From an uncultured Prevotellaceae bacterium (GTDB lineage Bacteria > Bacteroidota > Bacteroidia > Bacteroidales > Bacteroidaceae), in assembly GCA_902784615.1 (NCBI GenBank), contig CACZVN010000004.1, positions 35,620 through 99,619 on the forward strand: a stretch of 64,000 bases of DNA. Direction: 5' to 3'. The notes under the pieces were generated by a model. The model was not told where the DNA came from. It searched no databases and saw only the letters and a list, made by a program, of their open reading frames with translations. This document shows, in pieces, positions 1-8,943 of the stretch. The translations under genes and the position numbers were made by a program. Within the stretch, counting starts at the first letter, position 1. Each line of letters begins with the position of its first letter.

Positions 1-135
1 AAGATGCATTTCGACGAAGAGCAGTCGTACAAGGAGATCTCCAGTTCGCTGGGTATCAGTCTTTCGGCCGTCAACAAACATATTGTGCAGGGGTTGAGGA
101 AACTACGTTCAACTTTTAAAAACAGAGAAGTATGA
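1..135 (+). CDS. ECF sigma-70 factor, C-terminal fragment
   Basis: Only the last 44 codons are in the window, open at the left edge. They read as sigma region 4: a helix-turn-helix around SYKEISSSLGIS and LSAVNKHI, followed by a basic helix ending in KLRSTFKNREV. Region 4 of ECF factors contacts the -35 box. The TGA stop overlaps the ATG of the next gene as ATGA, the same arrangement as in the complete module at 21448-25246. By that parallel it should be the sigma factor of a sigma/anti-sigma/TonB-receptor operon responding to an outer-membrane ligand. The fragment type is fairly sure; the signal is unknown. Confidence 0.8.
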   Translation, partial: KMHFDEEQSYKEISSSLGISLSAVNKHIVQGLRKLRSTFKNREV

Positions 136-674
136 AGAAGGAAGCGCAGATCAGGATGCTGCTGCACCCTGAGAAATACACAGACGAGCAACTCGACCAG
201 ATATTGGATGAGGTCGATATCCCCGTGCCTGATGCCAAAGAGGCGTTGGCGCGAATCACAAATTCACGCCAACGGGGTTGGTATAAGATCGCAGCCATGT
301 TTATCGGTGTGCTGATGTTGTCGGGCATCGCCTACGCCACGATCAACCATTTCATGGTCGTGGAGGAGAAGCCCAAGGTGGCCATCACGGAACGTAAGCC
401 TGATATCAAGAAGGTGGAGAAGACATACGGCGCAGAGATGGCGCCCACGAAGAAGGACCCCGTGGTGTTTAATAATGTGGAACTACAGCAGATCATGCAG
501 TATGTGGCCGATGGCTATGGCGTGAAGGTGTCGTTCAAGAACAAGGCCGCCCGTACCATCCGTTTCTATCTGCAGTGGGAGGCTGACGACACCCTTCAGG
601 AGATTATCGACAAGATTAACCACTTCGAGAAAGTGCATCTGACACTCAGCGAAGAGACCATCACCATTCAATAA
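132..674 (+). CDS. Small single-pass anti-sigma-like protein with a DUF4974/STN-like periplasmic domain
   Basis: The protein has 180 residues. A short cytoplasmic part (about 1-52) contains HPEKYTDEQLDQILDE, one membrane helix follows (about 53-74, FIGVLMLSGIAYATI), and the periplasmic end (about 112-180, from VVFNNVELQQIMQYV) resembles the C-terminal DUF4974 domain of FecR-type anti-sigma factors. The usual FecR core is absent, so it is much shorter than the 300 or more residues common for the family. It overlaps the sigma gene by ATGA and sits 9 bases before the receptor gene. It probably holds the sigma factor at the membrane and senses the STN domain of the receptor; that role is inferred. 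A paralogue with the same cytoplasmic motif lies at 21942-22514. Confidence 0.7.
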   Translation: MKKEAQIRMLLHPEKYTDEQLDQILDEVDIPVPDAKEALARITNSRQRGWYKIAAMFIGVLMLSGIAYATINHFMVVEEKPKVAITERKPDIKKVEKTYGAEMAPTKKDPVVFNNVELQQIMQYVADGYGVKVSFKNKAARTIRFYLQWEADDTLQEIIDKINHFEKVHLTLSEETITIQ

Positions 675-683
675 GCCAACACT

Positions 684-3227
684 ATGAGACGACTATATAT
701 ACTCTTATTGTGCCTTGTGGCCATTGGCACAAAGGCGCAGCAGTTGACACATGACTTCCAGAACGCATCGCTCAGCGAGGCTCTGATCTGGATCGATCAT
801 GCCCAGGACAACTATAAGCTCAACTTTATCTTCGACGAGTTGGAGGACTTTACGGTCACCACCCGTCTGGAGAATGTCTCTGTCAGGGATGCCGTCCGTC
901 AGGTGTGTGGCTTCTATCCCATGCACCTCACCTTTGACAACCAGGACATCTTCATTGAGTGTACCCAGAAGGAGGACACCAAGGTGATCGGACGAGTGGT
1001 CGATGGAAATGGCGATCCCATCGAATTTGCCAATATCACCTTGCATAGTGAGAATGCCACATACTTAAACGGTGGTGTGAGCAACGAGAACGGCGACTTC
1101 GTGATTCCCTGTAAGGCCCAGCGCCTGACGCTAAAGGTATCGTACATCGGCTATAAGACGGTGACTCGCGAAATCAGTGTGGGCAACATCGGCACCATCA
1201 CTCTCCAGCCAGAGACCTATATGGTGAAAGGTGTGGAGATCAAGGGCGAGATACCGCAGTACAAGAGCGCTCAGGGCGGTGTGACGGTGGATGTGCAGCA
1301 CTCCATCCTGCACGATGTGGGTACGGCAGACGACCTGTTGTCGATGATACCCATGGTTCAGGGTAAGGATGGCAAGTTTGAGGTGTTGGCCAAGGGCGAG
1401 CCCGAGATATATATTAATAATAAAAAGGTACGCGATAAGAGCGAACTGAAACAACTGAAGTCGGTGGATATTAAGAGCGTCGATGTGATTACCGCCCCTG
1501 GTGCCAAGTATAATGCTGAGGTGAACGCCGTGATCCGTATCAAGACACTGAAGCCGCAGGGCGACGGATTTAGTCTGATGGCGACCACTCAGACGTGGAA
1601 GAACAACAAGTGGAACAACTACGACGACCTGACCTTGAAGTATCGCACAGGCGGATTGGAAGCCTTTGCCAACGTGGCACTCGACAACGGTCATTACAGC
1701 AACGACCAGGACCTTGATCAGGAAATGCACATCAGTAAGGATCTTTTTAATGTTCATATGGATGTGCCAGGAAGAAGTAGTTGGACGGTGATAGGGTATA
1801 AGGCAGGCCTGAGTTATGACTTCAAAGTTGACCATTCCGTCGGTCTGAATTTTTCGTCGCAGAAAAACCTATATACTCATTACAACTCTGTGATGCAGCA
1901 GCACTATCTGAAAAACGGGGCGTTCTACGGTGACGTGCTCCTGAATACGGATATCAGCGAAAAAGACAAACCCGTCTGGGAACTGAATGGCTATTATGTG
2001 GGCAAGGCTGGTAAACTGGGCATCGACCTGAATGCCACAGTACTGCGGCACGAATCGGAGGATCATAACAATCAATATGAACAGAGCAAAGAACTCGATA
2101 ACCGCACCATCACCACCCTGACCAATGAAGACCGTCGGATGGTCGCTGGTAAACTGATGTTGACTTATCCCATCTGGAAAGGTGAACTGAGTGGTGGTTC
2201 GGAGGCGACAAGTACAGAAAGTCAGGGTCATAACTACAATCAGGAGAATATCATACCAGAGTCGGACACTGAGATGAAGGAAAAGAATATTGCCGGCTTT
2301 GCAGAATACGATCTGCAACTGGGTCATTGGCATCTGAATGCCGGTCTGAGATATGAGCATGTATCGGCGGAATACACCTCATTCGGCATCAGGCAGGAGG
2401 AACCCAGCCGCACCTATAACGACTGGTTCCCTAACCTCTCGGCCGCCTGGCAGAAGGGCAAGTGGGGAGCCCAACTGAGTTACAGCAAGCGTATTACGCG
2501 TCCACCTTATAGTATGTTGTCTTCAATGATCATTTATGACAACCGTATGTTCTATCAAAGTGGCAACCCGCTGCTACGCCCTTCTGTTCGCCAGAGCATC
2601 GACTTCAACCTCACCTATTCGTGGCTGAATTTCTCCACGGGCTTTACCCGTGAGAACGACTTCTTCACCCATACTGCCAAAATCTATGACGAGGAAAAAG
2701 AGATTGGCATATTTATACCAGAAAACTTCGACCATCAGGATCGCGTCTATGCCACGCTCGTTGCCTCTCCCAAATTCGGTTTCTGGCAACCACAGGCCAC
2801 ACTGCACTACTATCAGCAGATGTTCGATGCCGAGAAGTATGGTGCGCCTGAGAAACTGAACAAGCCCGAATTCTCCTTCAACCTGAATAGCTGGTTTGAG
2901 ATCAATCCGACGGCAAAGGCCCTGGTGCAGATAAGTTATTCAGGCAGCAACCACTGGGGACTCATGTATCGCGGCAGCAACTTCATCGTGAACGCCCGAC
3001 TGCAGAAATCATTCTTGAAGGGACAGTTGTCGGCTACGCTCTATGCCAACGATATCTTCCGTACGGCCAGGAATAAGGTGACCTCCTACTATGCCATAGG
3101 CCAGACAGCCCAAGACGACTACAATTATACGCAATGTGTGGGTCTCACCCTCAGTTATAACTTCAACGCCAGCAGTTCGAAATACAAAGGAACAGGCGCT
3201 GGTAACGAAGAGAAAAACAGACTGTAA
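684..3227 (+). CDS. TonB-dependent receptor-like outer-membrane protein with STN signalling domain
   Basis: The protein has 847 residues. A signal peptide (about 1-18) is followed by an STN domain (about 20-95, including LNFIFDELEDFTV), a carboxypeptidase-regulatory-like fold (about 98-180, VIGRVVDGNGDPIEFANIT), a plug-like region (about 195-295, DDLLSMIPMVQ and a PGAKYNAEVNAVIRI stretch) and a long beta-barrel of the outer-membrane-barrel family 3 type. STN domains pass ligand occupancy to a membrane anti-sigma factor, which fits the preceding gene. Expected role: import or sensing of an unknown ligand across the outer membrane. The receptor at 22517 has the same domain order and matching STN wording (YDELEDFTV), so the two operons are paralogous. 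Substrate cannot be told. Confidence 0.85.
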   Translation: MRRLYILLLCLVAIGTKAQQLTHDFQNASLSEALIWIDHAQDNYKLNFIFDELEDFTVTTRLENVSVRDAVRQVCGFYPMHLTFDNQDIFIECTQKEDTKVIGRVVDGNGDPIEFANITLHSENATYLNGGVSNENGDFVIPCKAQRLTLKVSYIGYKTVTREISVGNIGTITLQPETYMVKGVEIKGEIPQYKSAQGGVTVDVQHSILHDVGTADDLLSMIPMVQGKDGKFEVLAKGEPEIYINNKKVRDKSELKQLKSVDIKSVDVITAPGAKYNAEVNAVIRIKTLKPQGDGFSLMATTQTWKNNKWNNYDDLTLKYRTGGLEAFANVALDNGHYSNDQDLDQEMHISKDLFNVHMDVPGRSSWTVIGYKAGLSYDFKVDHSVGLNFSSQKNLYTHYNSVMQQHYLKNGAFYGDVLLNTDISEKDKPVWELNGYYVGKAGKLGIDLNATVLRHESEDHNNQYEQSKELDNRTITTLTNEDRRMVAGKLMLTYPIWKGELSGGSEATSTESQGHNYNQENIIPESDTEMKEKNIAGFAEYDLQLGHWHLNAGLRYEHVSAEYTSFGIRQEEPSRTYNDWFPNLSAAWQKGKWGAQLSYSKRITRPPYSMLSSMIIYDNRMFYQSGNPLLRPSVRQSIDFNLTYSWLNFSTGFTRENDFFTHTAKIYDEEKEIGIFIPENFDHQDRVYATLVASPKFGFWQPQATLHYYQQMFDAEKYGAPEKLNKPEFSFNLNSWFEINPTAKALVQISYSGSNHWGLMYRGSNFIVNARLQKSFLKGQLSATLYANDIFRTARNKVTSYYAIGQTAQDDYNYTQCVGLTLSYNFNASSSKYKGTGAGNEEKNRL

Positions 3228-3251
3228 TCCGGAATTTCGTCGAAAGACGTA

Positions 3252-3293
3252 CCCCATCTCGTCGAAACTGATTTTTCGCGAGATGGGGTTTTT
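3252..3293 (+). terminator. Rho-independent terminator after the receptor operon
   Basis: CCCCATCTCG (3252-3261) pairs perfectly with CGAGATGGGG (3279-3288) around a 17-base loop and is followed by five T (3289-3293). It begins 24 bases after the receptor stop. The promoter of the next gene starts 3 bases after the T run. Confidence 0.85.
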
Positions 3294-3295
3294 CA

Positions 3296-3303
3296 TACCT
3301 TTG
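3296..3303 (+). promoter_or_regulatory. Bacteroidota promoter, -7 box
   Basis: TACCTTTG followed by CAC fits TAnnTTTG. The region where the -33 box should lie is inside the preceding terminator hairpin, so terminator and promoter are interleaved. It should drive the barrel gene at 3352 with a leader of about 45 bases. Confidence 0.65.
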
Positions 3304-3351
3304 CACCAGATTTTTAATTCAACGCGCAACAAATAACAAAAAAGCAAAGAT

Positions 3352-5889
3352 ATGAAACAGTTCAAGACTATTATCGCAGCAGTAGTGATGATGACCATGT
3401 CATCGACAGTCATGGCCCAGACCACCGTGAAGGGCGTGTTAATGGACGAGACCTTAGGTGAGAGCGAGCCTTTCGCCACTGTCCGTGTATTTAAGGCAGG
3501 CAAGACGGAGAAGCCCGTCGCCATGTTCCTCACTGACGAGGACGGAAAGTTCTCCGAGGAAGTGAAGGGCAAAGGTAAGTTCGATATCGTGTTCAGCAGC
3601 ATCGGCAAAGAAGACCTGAAGATGACCGTCACCCTCGGTCAGGAGAATCCCCTGAACCTCGACACCTTGTATCTGAAGGAGAGTGCTACCATGCTGAAGG
3701 GAGTGGAGATCGTCGCCCAGAAGCCCTTGGTGAAGATGGAAGTCGATAAGATGAGCTACAACGTAGCCGAGGATGAGGACTCCAAGTCGAACACCGTCCT
3801 CGACATGCTCCGCAAGGTGCCTATGGTTACCGTCGATGGACAGGACAATATCTCCGTCAATGGTTCTTCCAACTTCAAGGTGTATGTCGATGGTATGCCC
3901 AACGTGATGTTCTCTTCCAACCCCTCGATGGTGTTCAAGAGCATGCCCGCCACCGCCGTGAAGAGCATCGAGGTAATGACCAACCCTGGTGCGAAGTATG
4001 ATGCCGAGGGCGCGGCCGGTGTGCTGAACATCGTGATGAACAAGCAGAACCCCCAGGCAGCCCAGAGTCTGAACGGCTATAACGGTACACTGCGTGCTTC
4101 GGCAGGTAACAAACAGTTGGGGGCCAGTGCCTTTGTCAACGGTCAACAGGGCAAGATCTCCTATAGCGTCAATGTAATGACCTCATACAATAAGCCAGGC
4201 AACACCACCACTGAAATGGAGCAGATCCAGGACAATGGCACCTCTCAGATTCTTACTTCCGACAATGACGTGAAGACCCCGTTCACCATGGGAAGCCTTA
4301 CACTGGGTTACCAGCTCGATGAGATGAGCGCCCTGAACCTCACTGCTCAGGTAAACTCGATGTCGATGAAGAGCACAGGCACCTCACTCACCACGATGGG
4401 TGGCAATACTTATGGCAATGGTTTCAGTTATGGCAGCACCACCGATATGAAGAACTCGCGTACCTCTTTCAATGGTAGCCTCGACTACCAGCGTTTCTTC
4501 AACAAGGAGCGCACCCAGTCGCTGGCCCTCACCTATCAGCTCAACTATAGCCCCGCCAAGACGGAGATGACCAACACCTTTGGCACCACCTCGGATTACA
4601 TCGACCTGACAGACCGCTACTCTGAGAATAAGGATAAGACCCTCAACCATATCTTCCAGCTCGACTATACGATGCCCCTTGGTACAGGACAGACCCTGAG
4701 CCTTGGCGGTAAACTACAACTCCACGATGCCACTTCCGACTCCAAATATTATCTGCAGAACGTCTATGATCCCTCCAGCAGCAGCGACTATGAGTACAAG
4801 AACTCCATCCTCGCAGGCTACGGCGAGTATGCCGGCAACTTCGGCAACTTCGGTGCTAAGGCTGGACTGCGCTACGAATACACCTGGCAGGACGTGGAAT
4901 ATCACCTCGGTAACGGTCAAGACTTCAAGACCAACTATGGCAACCTCGTTCCCACTGCCAGTCTGCAGTATAACCTCGGCGTGGGCAGCAACCTCGGTCT
5001 GACTTACAACATGCGCATCTCTCGTCCTGGTATATCATATCTGAACCCCTACGTTGATAAGACCAACCCCATCGCCCTCAGCTATGGTAATCCCGACCTC
5101 GACGTAGAGAAGAACCACAACCTCTCACTAGTCTATAACATGTTTACATCAAAACTGATGGTGAACCTGAATCTGCACCATAACTTCGTGGATAACGCCA
5201 TCTCGCAATACAGCTTCTACGACAGTGATAACCTGTTGAACACCACTTACGGCAATGTGGTACAACGCCACCAGACAGGTGTCAGCGCCTATGTGAACTA
5301 CCTGCTGACGAAGGATACCCGTATCTTCCTGAATGGTGCTGTGAACTATACTGACCTGCGCAGCGATGCCCTCGGACAGAGCAACAGCGGTTGGACCGCC
5401 AATGCTATGATCGGCCTTCAGCAGACACTGCCGCTCGACCTGAAACTCAGCGCCTTTGCCATTACCTCTACGAAGAACTACACCCTGCAGGGTTGGAGCG
5501 GTGGTTTCAACATGCTCACCGCTAGTCTTTCGAAATCACTACTGAAGGATAAACTCAACCTGAGTGTCAGCGGTATCCTCGGTCTCAACGGAGGTGGCAA
5601 GATTAACATCGAGAGCTATAGCCAGGGTAAGGATTTCACCTCTCACACCAATGTCAAGGTACCCATCTACGGCGTAACATTCACTGTCAGCTACACCTTC
5701 GGCAACTCGAAGACAATGGCCAAGCAGCATGTGAGCCGCGTACAGAACGACTTCATCGAGCAACAGTCGCAGGGTGAGATGCTCAACAACGTAGGCTCTG
5801 GCAACACCAGCACTACCAGCAGTAGCAATGGCTCTCTGAATAATTCTGGCATGAACACTGTCCCCAAAATGCAGAGTAAAAAGAAATAA
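3352..5889 (+). CDS. Outer-membrane beta-barrel protein, TonB-receptor-like, without STN domain
   Basis: The protein has 845 residues. The signal peptide ends near VMAQ (residue 23). A carboxypeptidase-regulatory-like domain follows (about 25-115, TTVKGVLMDETLGE), then a plug-like region (about 130-225, with VDGMPNVMFSSNPS and a TNPGAKYDAEGAAGVLNIV stretch), then a barrel rich in alternating aromatic strands. After the last barrel strand (VTFTVSYTFGNS) there is a Ser/Asn/Gln-rich tail of about 65 residues ending in a basic KMQSKKK, which is unusual because barrels normally end at the last strand. No sigma/anti-sigma genes accompany it and it has its own promoter. Likely role: transport or binding of an unknown substrate in the outer membrane. 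Confidence 0.8.
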   Translation: MKQFKTIIAAVVMMTMSSTVMAQTTVKGVLMDETLGESEPFATVRVFKAGKTEKPVAMFLTDEDGKFSEEVKGKGKFDIVFSSIGKEDLKMTVTLGQENPLNLDTLYLKESATMLKGVEIVAQKPLVKMEVDKMSYNVAEDEDSKSNTVLDMLRKVPMVTVDGQDNISVNGSSNFKVYVDGMPNVMFSSNPSMVFKSMPATAVKSIEVMTNPGAKYDAEGAAGVLNIVMNKQNPQAAQSLNGYNGTLRASAGNKQLGASAFVNGQQGKISYSVNVMTSYNKPGNTTTEMEQIQDNGTSQILTSDNDVKTPFTMGSLTLGYQLDEMSALNLTAQVNSMSMKSTGTSLTTMGGNTYGNGFSYGSTTDMKNSRTSFNGSLDYQRFFNKERTQSLALTYQLNYSPAKTEMTNTFGTTSDYIDLTDRYSENKDKTLNHIFQLDYTMPLGTGQTLSLGGKLQLHDATSDSKYYLQNVYDPSSSSDYEYKNSILAGYGEYAGNFGNFGAKAGLRYEYTWQDVEYHLGNGQDFKTNYGNLVPTASLQYNLGVGSNLGLTYNMRISRPGISYLNPYVDKTNPIALSYGNPDLDVEKNHNLSLVYNMFTSKLMVNLNLHHNFVDNAISQYSFYDSDNLLNTTYGNVVQRHQTGVSAYVNYLLTKDTRIFLNGAVNYTDLRSDALGQSNSGWTANAMIGLQQTLPLDLKLSAFAITSTKNYTLQGWSGGFNMLTASLSKSLLKDKLNLSVSGILGLNGGGKINIESYSQGKDFTSHTNVKVPIYGVTFTVSYTFGNSKTMAKQHVSRVQNDFIEQQSQGEMLNNVGSGNTSTTSSSNGSLNNSGMNTVPKMQSKKK

Positions 5890-5926
5890 TCCCCTGTAAA
5901 AATGCTTTAGTTAGGTAAATTATTTA

Positions 5927-5934
5927 TAACTTTG
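5927..5934 (+). promoter_or_regulatory. Promoter giving an almost leaderless transcript
   Basis: TAACTTTG followed by CAG lies only 4 bases before the ATG at 5939. With the usual start about 4 bases after the box, transcription would begin at or next to the A of the ATG. Confidence 0.7.
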
Positions 5935-5938
5935 CAGC

Positions 5939-6997
5939 ATGAAAGCAAATATTACTCGACAAGACATTACGTTCTATGGGCTGCAAGTAGCAGCATGGCT
6001 GGCATTCCTGATGGTGCCAGCCATCTCTGCTTTCATCGCCACACAGAGTTGGTCGGGTGCCATGAGGGCCTTCGATGTCAATGCAAGAATCCATTGGACA
6101 TCGGCAGCCATCTACTTCGTCAACACCCTCGTTCTTGTGCCTTTAGGATACTATCGCAACCGTCGGTGGATGTTCTGGGTAGGCAATGGCCTGATCCTCG
6201 CAGCATTGGTTTACGTCTTCTTCTATAACTTCAACCCACAGGGGTTCATTGATCGAATCCCTGACGAGCGTTATCGTCAGTATGCCCTCGCTAATTTCTA
6301 TGCTTCGTCGCTGGTGGCCATCCTGATGAGTGCTTTCCTTGCTGGCATTGCCCTGCTAGTACACCATGTACGTCGTTCTCTGGTAGTCAAGCGCCAGTTG
6401 AAGGAGGAACAGCAGAAGCGTACGGAGGCCGAACTCGAGTGGCTGAAGAACCAGTTGAACCCACATTTCCTTTTTAATACGCTGAACAATATCTCCTCGC
6501 TTGTGCAGATTGATGCTGACAAGGCCCAGGATGCCATCGCACAACTGAGCGACCTGTTGCGCTATGCTATGTACGAGTCGCGCCACGGAATGGTGCCCAT
6601 TCAGGGTGAGGTGGAGTTCATGCGCAACTATATCTCACTGATGGAGTTGCGCTGCAACGATAAGACGGAGGTGACCACCACCTTTGATGTGCAAAAGAAT
6701 ATGGAGATTGCCCCGCTGCTCTTTATCTCCCTCATTGAGAATGCTTTTAAGCATGGTGTGAGCAGCAGCCGGCCTTCGAAGATCGATATCCGTCTGATTC
6801 AGGATGAAGACCAGCTCGTCTTCATTTGCGACAATACCAACTATCCCAAGGATGACGCTGACCGCAGTGGTTCAGGCATCGGCCTTGAGAATACCCGTCG
6901 CCGTCTGGAATTGATTTATAAGGGCCATTACGATTGGGAGCAATCCCTCGAAAACGATATCTACCACGTGAGGATTATATTAAACATTAAAGATTAA
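5939..6997 (+). CDS. Sensor histidine kinase, LytS/YpdA type
   Basis: The protein has 352 residues. The N-terminal half carries about four membrane helices (about 14-36, 54-70, 78-97, 120-142). A short coiled linker (about 150-168) leads to the His_kinase motif LKNQLNPHFLFNTLNN with the phospho-accepting His176. The ATP-binding part contains SLIENAFKHGV (N box) and SGIGLENTRRRLELIY (G box). Such kinases phosphorylate LytTR response regulators, and one follows 14 bases downstream. The stop codon lies inside a 14-bp tandem duplication (6979-7006). The input signal is unknown. Confidence 0.9.
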   Translation: MKANITRQDITFYGLQVAAWLAFLMVPAISAFIATQSWSGAMRAFDVNARIHWTSAAIYFVNTLVLVPLGYYRNRRWMFWVGNGLILAALVYVFFYNFNPQGFIDRIPDERYRQYALANFYASSLVAILMSAFLAGIALLVHHVRRSLVVKRQLKEEQQKRTEAELEWLKNQLNPHFLFNTLNNISSLVQIDADKAQDAIAQLSDLLRYAMYESRHGMVPIQGEVEFMRNYISLMELRCNDKTEVTTTFDVQKNMEIAPLLFISLIENAFKHGVSSSRPSKIDIRLIQDEDQLVFICDNTNYPKDDADRSGSGIGLENTRRRLELIYKGHYDWEQSLENDIYHVRIILNIKD

Positions 6998-7006
6998 ACA
7001 TTAAAG
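6979..7006 (+). repeat. Perfect 14-bp tandem duplication across the kinase stop codon
   Basis: ATTAAACATTAAAG occurs twice head to tail (6979-6992 and 6993-7006). The kinase TAA (6995-6997) is in the second copy and the GTG start of the regulator follows 5 bases later. The unit is itself made of related ATTAAA words. Slippage here would move the end of the kinase relative to the regulator. Confidence 0.8.
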
Positions 7007-7011
7007 ATTTA

Positions 7012-7773
7012 GTGGCACTGAGTTGTATTATCGTTGATGACGAGCCGTTGGCAGTGAAGTTGCTCGAGTCGTTTGTCGCCAAGACGCCCGACCTTGAGTT
7101 GCTGGGCTCCTTCACGGACTCCGTGGAGGCCATCAACGCCATCAAGGAGCGCCAGCCCAATCTGCTTTTCCTCGACATTCAGATGCCAGACCTCAACGGT
7201 ATGGAACTGGCCCACATGTTGCCTGAGGGCACGAAGGTGATCTTCACCACAGCCTTCAAGGAGTATGCCTTCGAGAGTTACGAGGTGAGCGCTCTCGACT
7301 TCCTGCTGAAACCCATCCGCTATAATAAGTTCATCGCTGCCGTGGATAAGGCCCGCGAGTGGTTTGGTAGGAACTCACTGGGGACGGTTCTCACTGAGTC
7401 CGCGCCTGTCACGAACTCACCGAGAACCGTCCCCAATGAGTCCATCTTCCTGAAGGTGGATGGGGAGTTCCGACAGGTGGCACTATCGCAGATCCTCTAT
7501 GTGGAGGGGATGAAAGACTATGTGATGTTCTACATCGAAGGCCAGAAGCGGCCGTTGGTTACTCATCTCACGATGAAGTCGGTGGAGGACATGCTGCCGG
7601 AATCACAGTTTATGCGCGTTCACCGTTCCTATATTGTTGCCCTTGACAAGATCCGTAGCGTCGATCGTAACGACTGCCTCTATATCGGTGAAGAGATTAT
7701 CCGTGTGACGGAGGCCTACCACGATAAGTTTATCCAATACCTCAACTCGAAATTCCCAGGGTATAAACAGTAA
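7012..7773 (+). CDS. LytTR-family response regulator
   Basis: The protein has 253 residues. The receiver domain (about 3-118) has the acidic pair D9/D10, phospho-acceptor D55 in LLFLDIQMPD and K100 in LDFLLKPIRYNKF. The LytTR DNA-binding domain (about 145-250) begins SIFLKVDGEFRQVALSQI and contains MRVHRSYIVALDKI. It acts with the kinase just upstream. The start is GTG at 7012, since no ATG gives the full receiver domain. The linker (about residues 121-144) is made of a 69-bp imperfect palindrome inserted in frame (7373-7441), so the linker is longer than usual. Targets are unknown. Confidence 0.9.
   Translation: MALSCIIVDDEPLAVKLLESFVAKTPDLELLGSFTDSVEAINAIKERQPNLLFLDIQMPDLNGMELAHMLPEGTKVIFTTAFKEYAFESYEVSALDFLLKPIRYNKFIAAVDKAREWFGRNSLGTVLTESAPVTNSPRTVPNESIFLKVDGEFRQVALSQILYVEGMKDYVMFYIEGQKRPLVTHLTMKSVEDMLPESQFMRVHRSYIVALDKIRSVDRNDCLYIGEEIIRVTEAYHDKFIQYLNSKFPGYKQ
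7373..7441. repeat. In-frame REP-like palindrome inside the LytTR regulator gene
   Basis: Arm 7373-7399 (core TGGGGACGGTTCTC) pairs with arm 7415-7441 (core GAGAACCGTCCCCA) at 24 of 27 positions, with a 15-base loop. The total is 69 bp, 23 codons, no stop. It falls exactly between receiver and DNA-binding domains. The GGGGAC core is shared with the palindrome in prmC (46327-46392). Confidence 0.85.
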
Positions 7774-7791
7774 GAAAGATCAACCAACAAT

Positions 7792-8943
7792 ATGAATATG
7801 AGAAAACTGTTATTTGCAGTGCTGCTGGCACTTTTCACCTTTCACTCCTCACTTTTCACATCTTCTGCCATCGTTACCGTTCCCATTCAGGGCACCATCA
7901 TCAGTCCTGCCGATCCTCATATCCAGTATGCAGGCCGTATCAGCTTCGCCAACCCAGAACGCCCTGCGTGGAATTTCCCTGGCATCCAGATCATGGCCGC
8001 CTTCGAGGGCACGTCGCTGCGCATGCAGGCCAAGCCCCAGAGCGGCTACTTCATGGCACAGATTGATCAGGCCGAGCCCTTTAAGGTGGCTTTCCGTGGA
8101 GAGCGCGATTCCGTTGTCACCCTCGCCACTGCCCTGCCCGAAGGTCGTCACCTCGTCCGTCTGATGTACGTCATCGAGGGCTATGAGTTCTTCCCTGAGT
8201 TCTGGGGCTTCGTGCTCGATAAGGGTCGCCGTCTCGTTGAGGCTCCCGCTTTTCCTTCCAGAAAGATCGAATTCATCGGCAACTCCATCACCTGTGGCTA
8301 TGGTAACGAGGGCCTGGATAAGATGGAACACTTCGACTACGCCACAGAGAACCATTATTACAGTTACGCTTCCATCGCAGCCCGCAACCTTGAGGCCCAG
8401 CATTGGGTCGTCGCCCGCAGTGGCATTGGTGCCTATCGCAACTACGACGGACCGAAGACTGGTAATCCAGAGTCCTGCATGCCCGTACAATATGAATATA
8501 CGGGCTATGCCGTGGTTCCACAGCTTCGCCAGAAGTTTACCTTTCTTACTGAGAAATGGGACTTCAGCCGTTATCAACCTGATGTCGTCTGCATCAACCT
8601 CGGTACCAACGATCTTTCCACGAACAACTACGATCTGAACCTCCTGAAGCAAGGCTATCAGAAGCTCCTGAAGATGGTACGCCAACATAATCCGAAGGCA
8701 AAGATAGTGTTCCTCACGGGTTCCATGCTTTACAATCAGGAACAACAGGAGGCCATTCAACTACTGAATGAGATCGCCGCTGAGGCTCAGGCCGCAGGCG
8801 ACACGGAGGTCTATCGTTTCGATATGACTCACATTGACGGCGAGGCCTATTATGGTAACGACTGGCATCCCAACGTCTATCAGGATGAGAAGATGGCCAA
8901 CGAACTCACGGCCTATCTTCGCAAGTTGATGAATTGGTTCTAA
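7792..8943 (+). CDS. Secreted SGNH-hydrolase esterase, CE2-like
   Basis: The protein has 383 residues. The signal peptide (about 1-26) is partly encoded by a CTTTTCAC-type simple repeat. A jelly-roll-like N-terminal domain (about 35-150) precedes an SGNH hydrolase: block I GNSITCGYGN with nucleophile Ser165, block III NLGTNDLS (Gly271, Asn273), and block V NDWHPN with Asp357 and His359. This order matches carbohydrate esterase family 2, whose members remove acetyl groups from xylan or other sugars. It follows the two-component genes by 18 bases and may be co-transcribed. Its stop overlaps that of dusB on the other strand by 4 bases. The exact substrate is inferred only. Confidence 0.85.
   Translation: MNMRKLLFAVLLALFTFHSSLFTSSAIVTVPIQGTIISPADPHIQYAGRISFANPERPAWNFPGIQIMAAFEGTSLRMQAKPQSGYFMAQIDQAEPFKVAFRGERDSVVTLATALPEGRHLVRLMYVIEGYEFFPEFWGFVLDKGRRLVEAPAFPSRKIEFIGNSITCGYGNEGLDKMEHFDYATENHYYSYASIAARNLEAQHWVVARSGIGAYRNYDGPKTGNPESCMPVQYEYTGYAVVPQLRQKFTFLTEKWDFSRYQPDVVCINLGTNDLSTNNYDLNLLKQGYQKLLKMVRQHNPKAKIVFLTGSMLYNQEQQEAIQLLNEIAAEAQAAGDTEVYRFDMTHIDGEAYYGNDWHPNVYQDEKMANELTAYLRKLMNWF
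7831..7859 (+). repeat. CTTTTCAC-type simple repeat inside a signal peptide
   Basis: Degenerate 7-9-base units (CTTTTCAC, CTTTCAC, TCCTCAC, TTTTCAC) encode LFTFHSSLFT, the hydrophobic core of the esterase signal peptide. Related tracts encode hydrophobic segments at 32383-32413 and 53107-53139. Confidence 0.7.

Noticed and set aside
7849-8760. 303-codon open frame opposite the SGNH esterase
   Set aside because: Antisense shadow of a gene with all catalytic motifs; no start signals.
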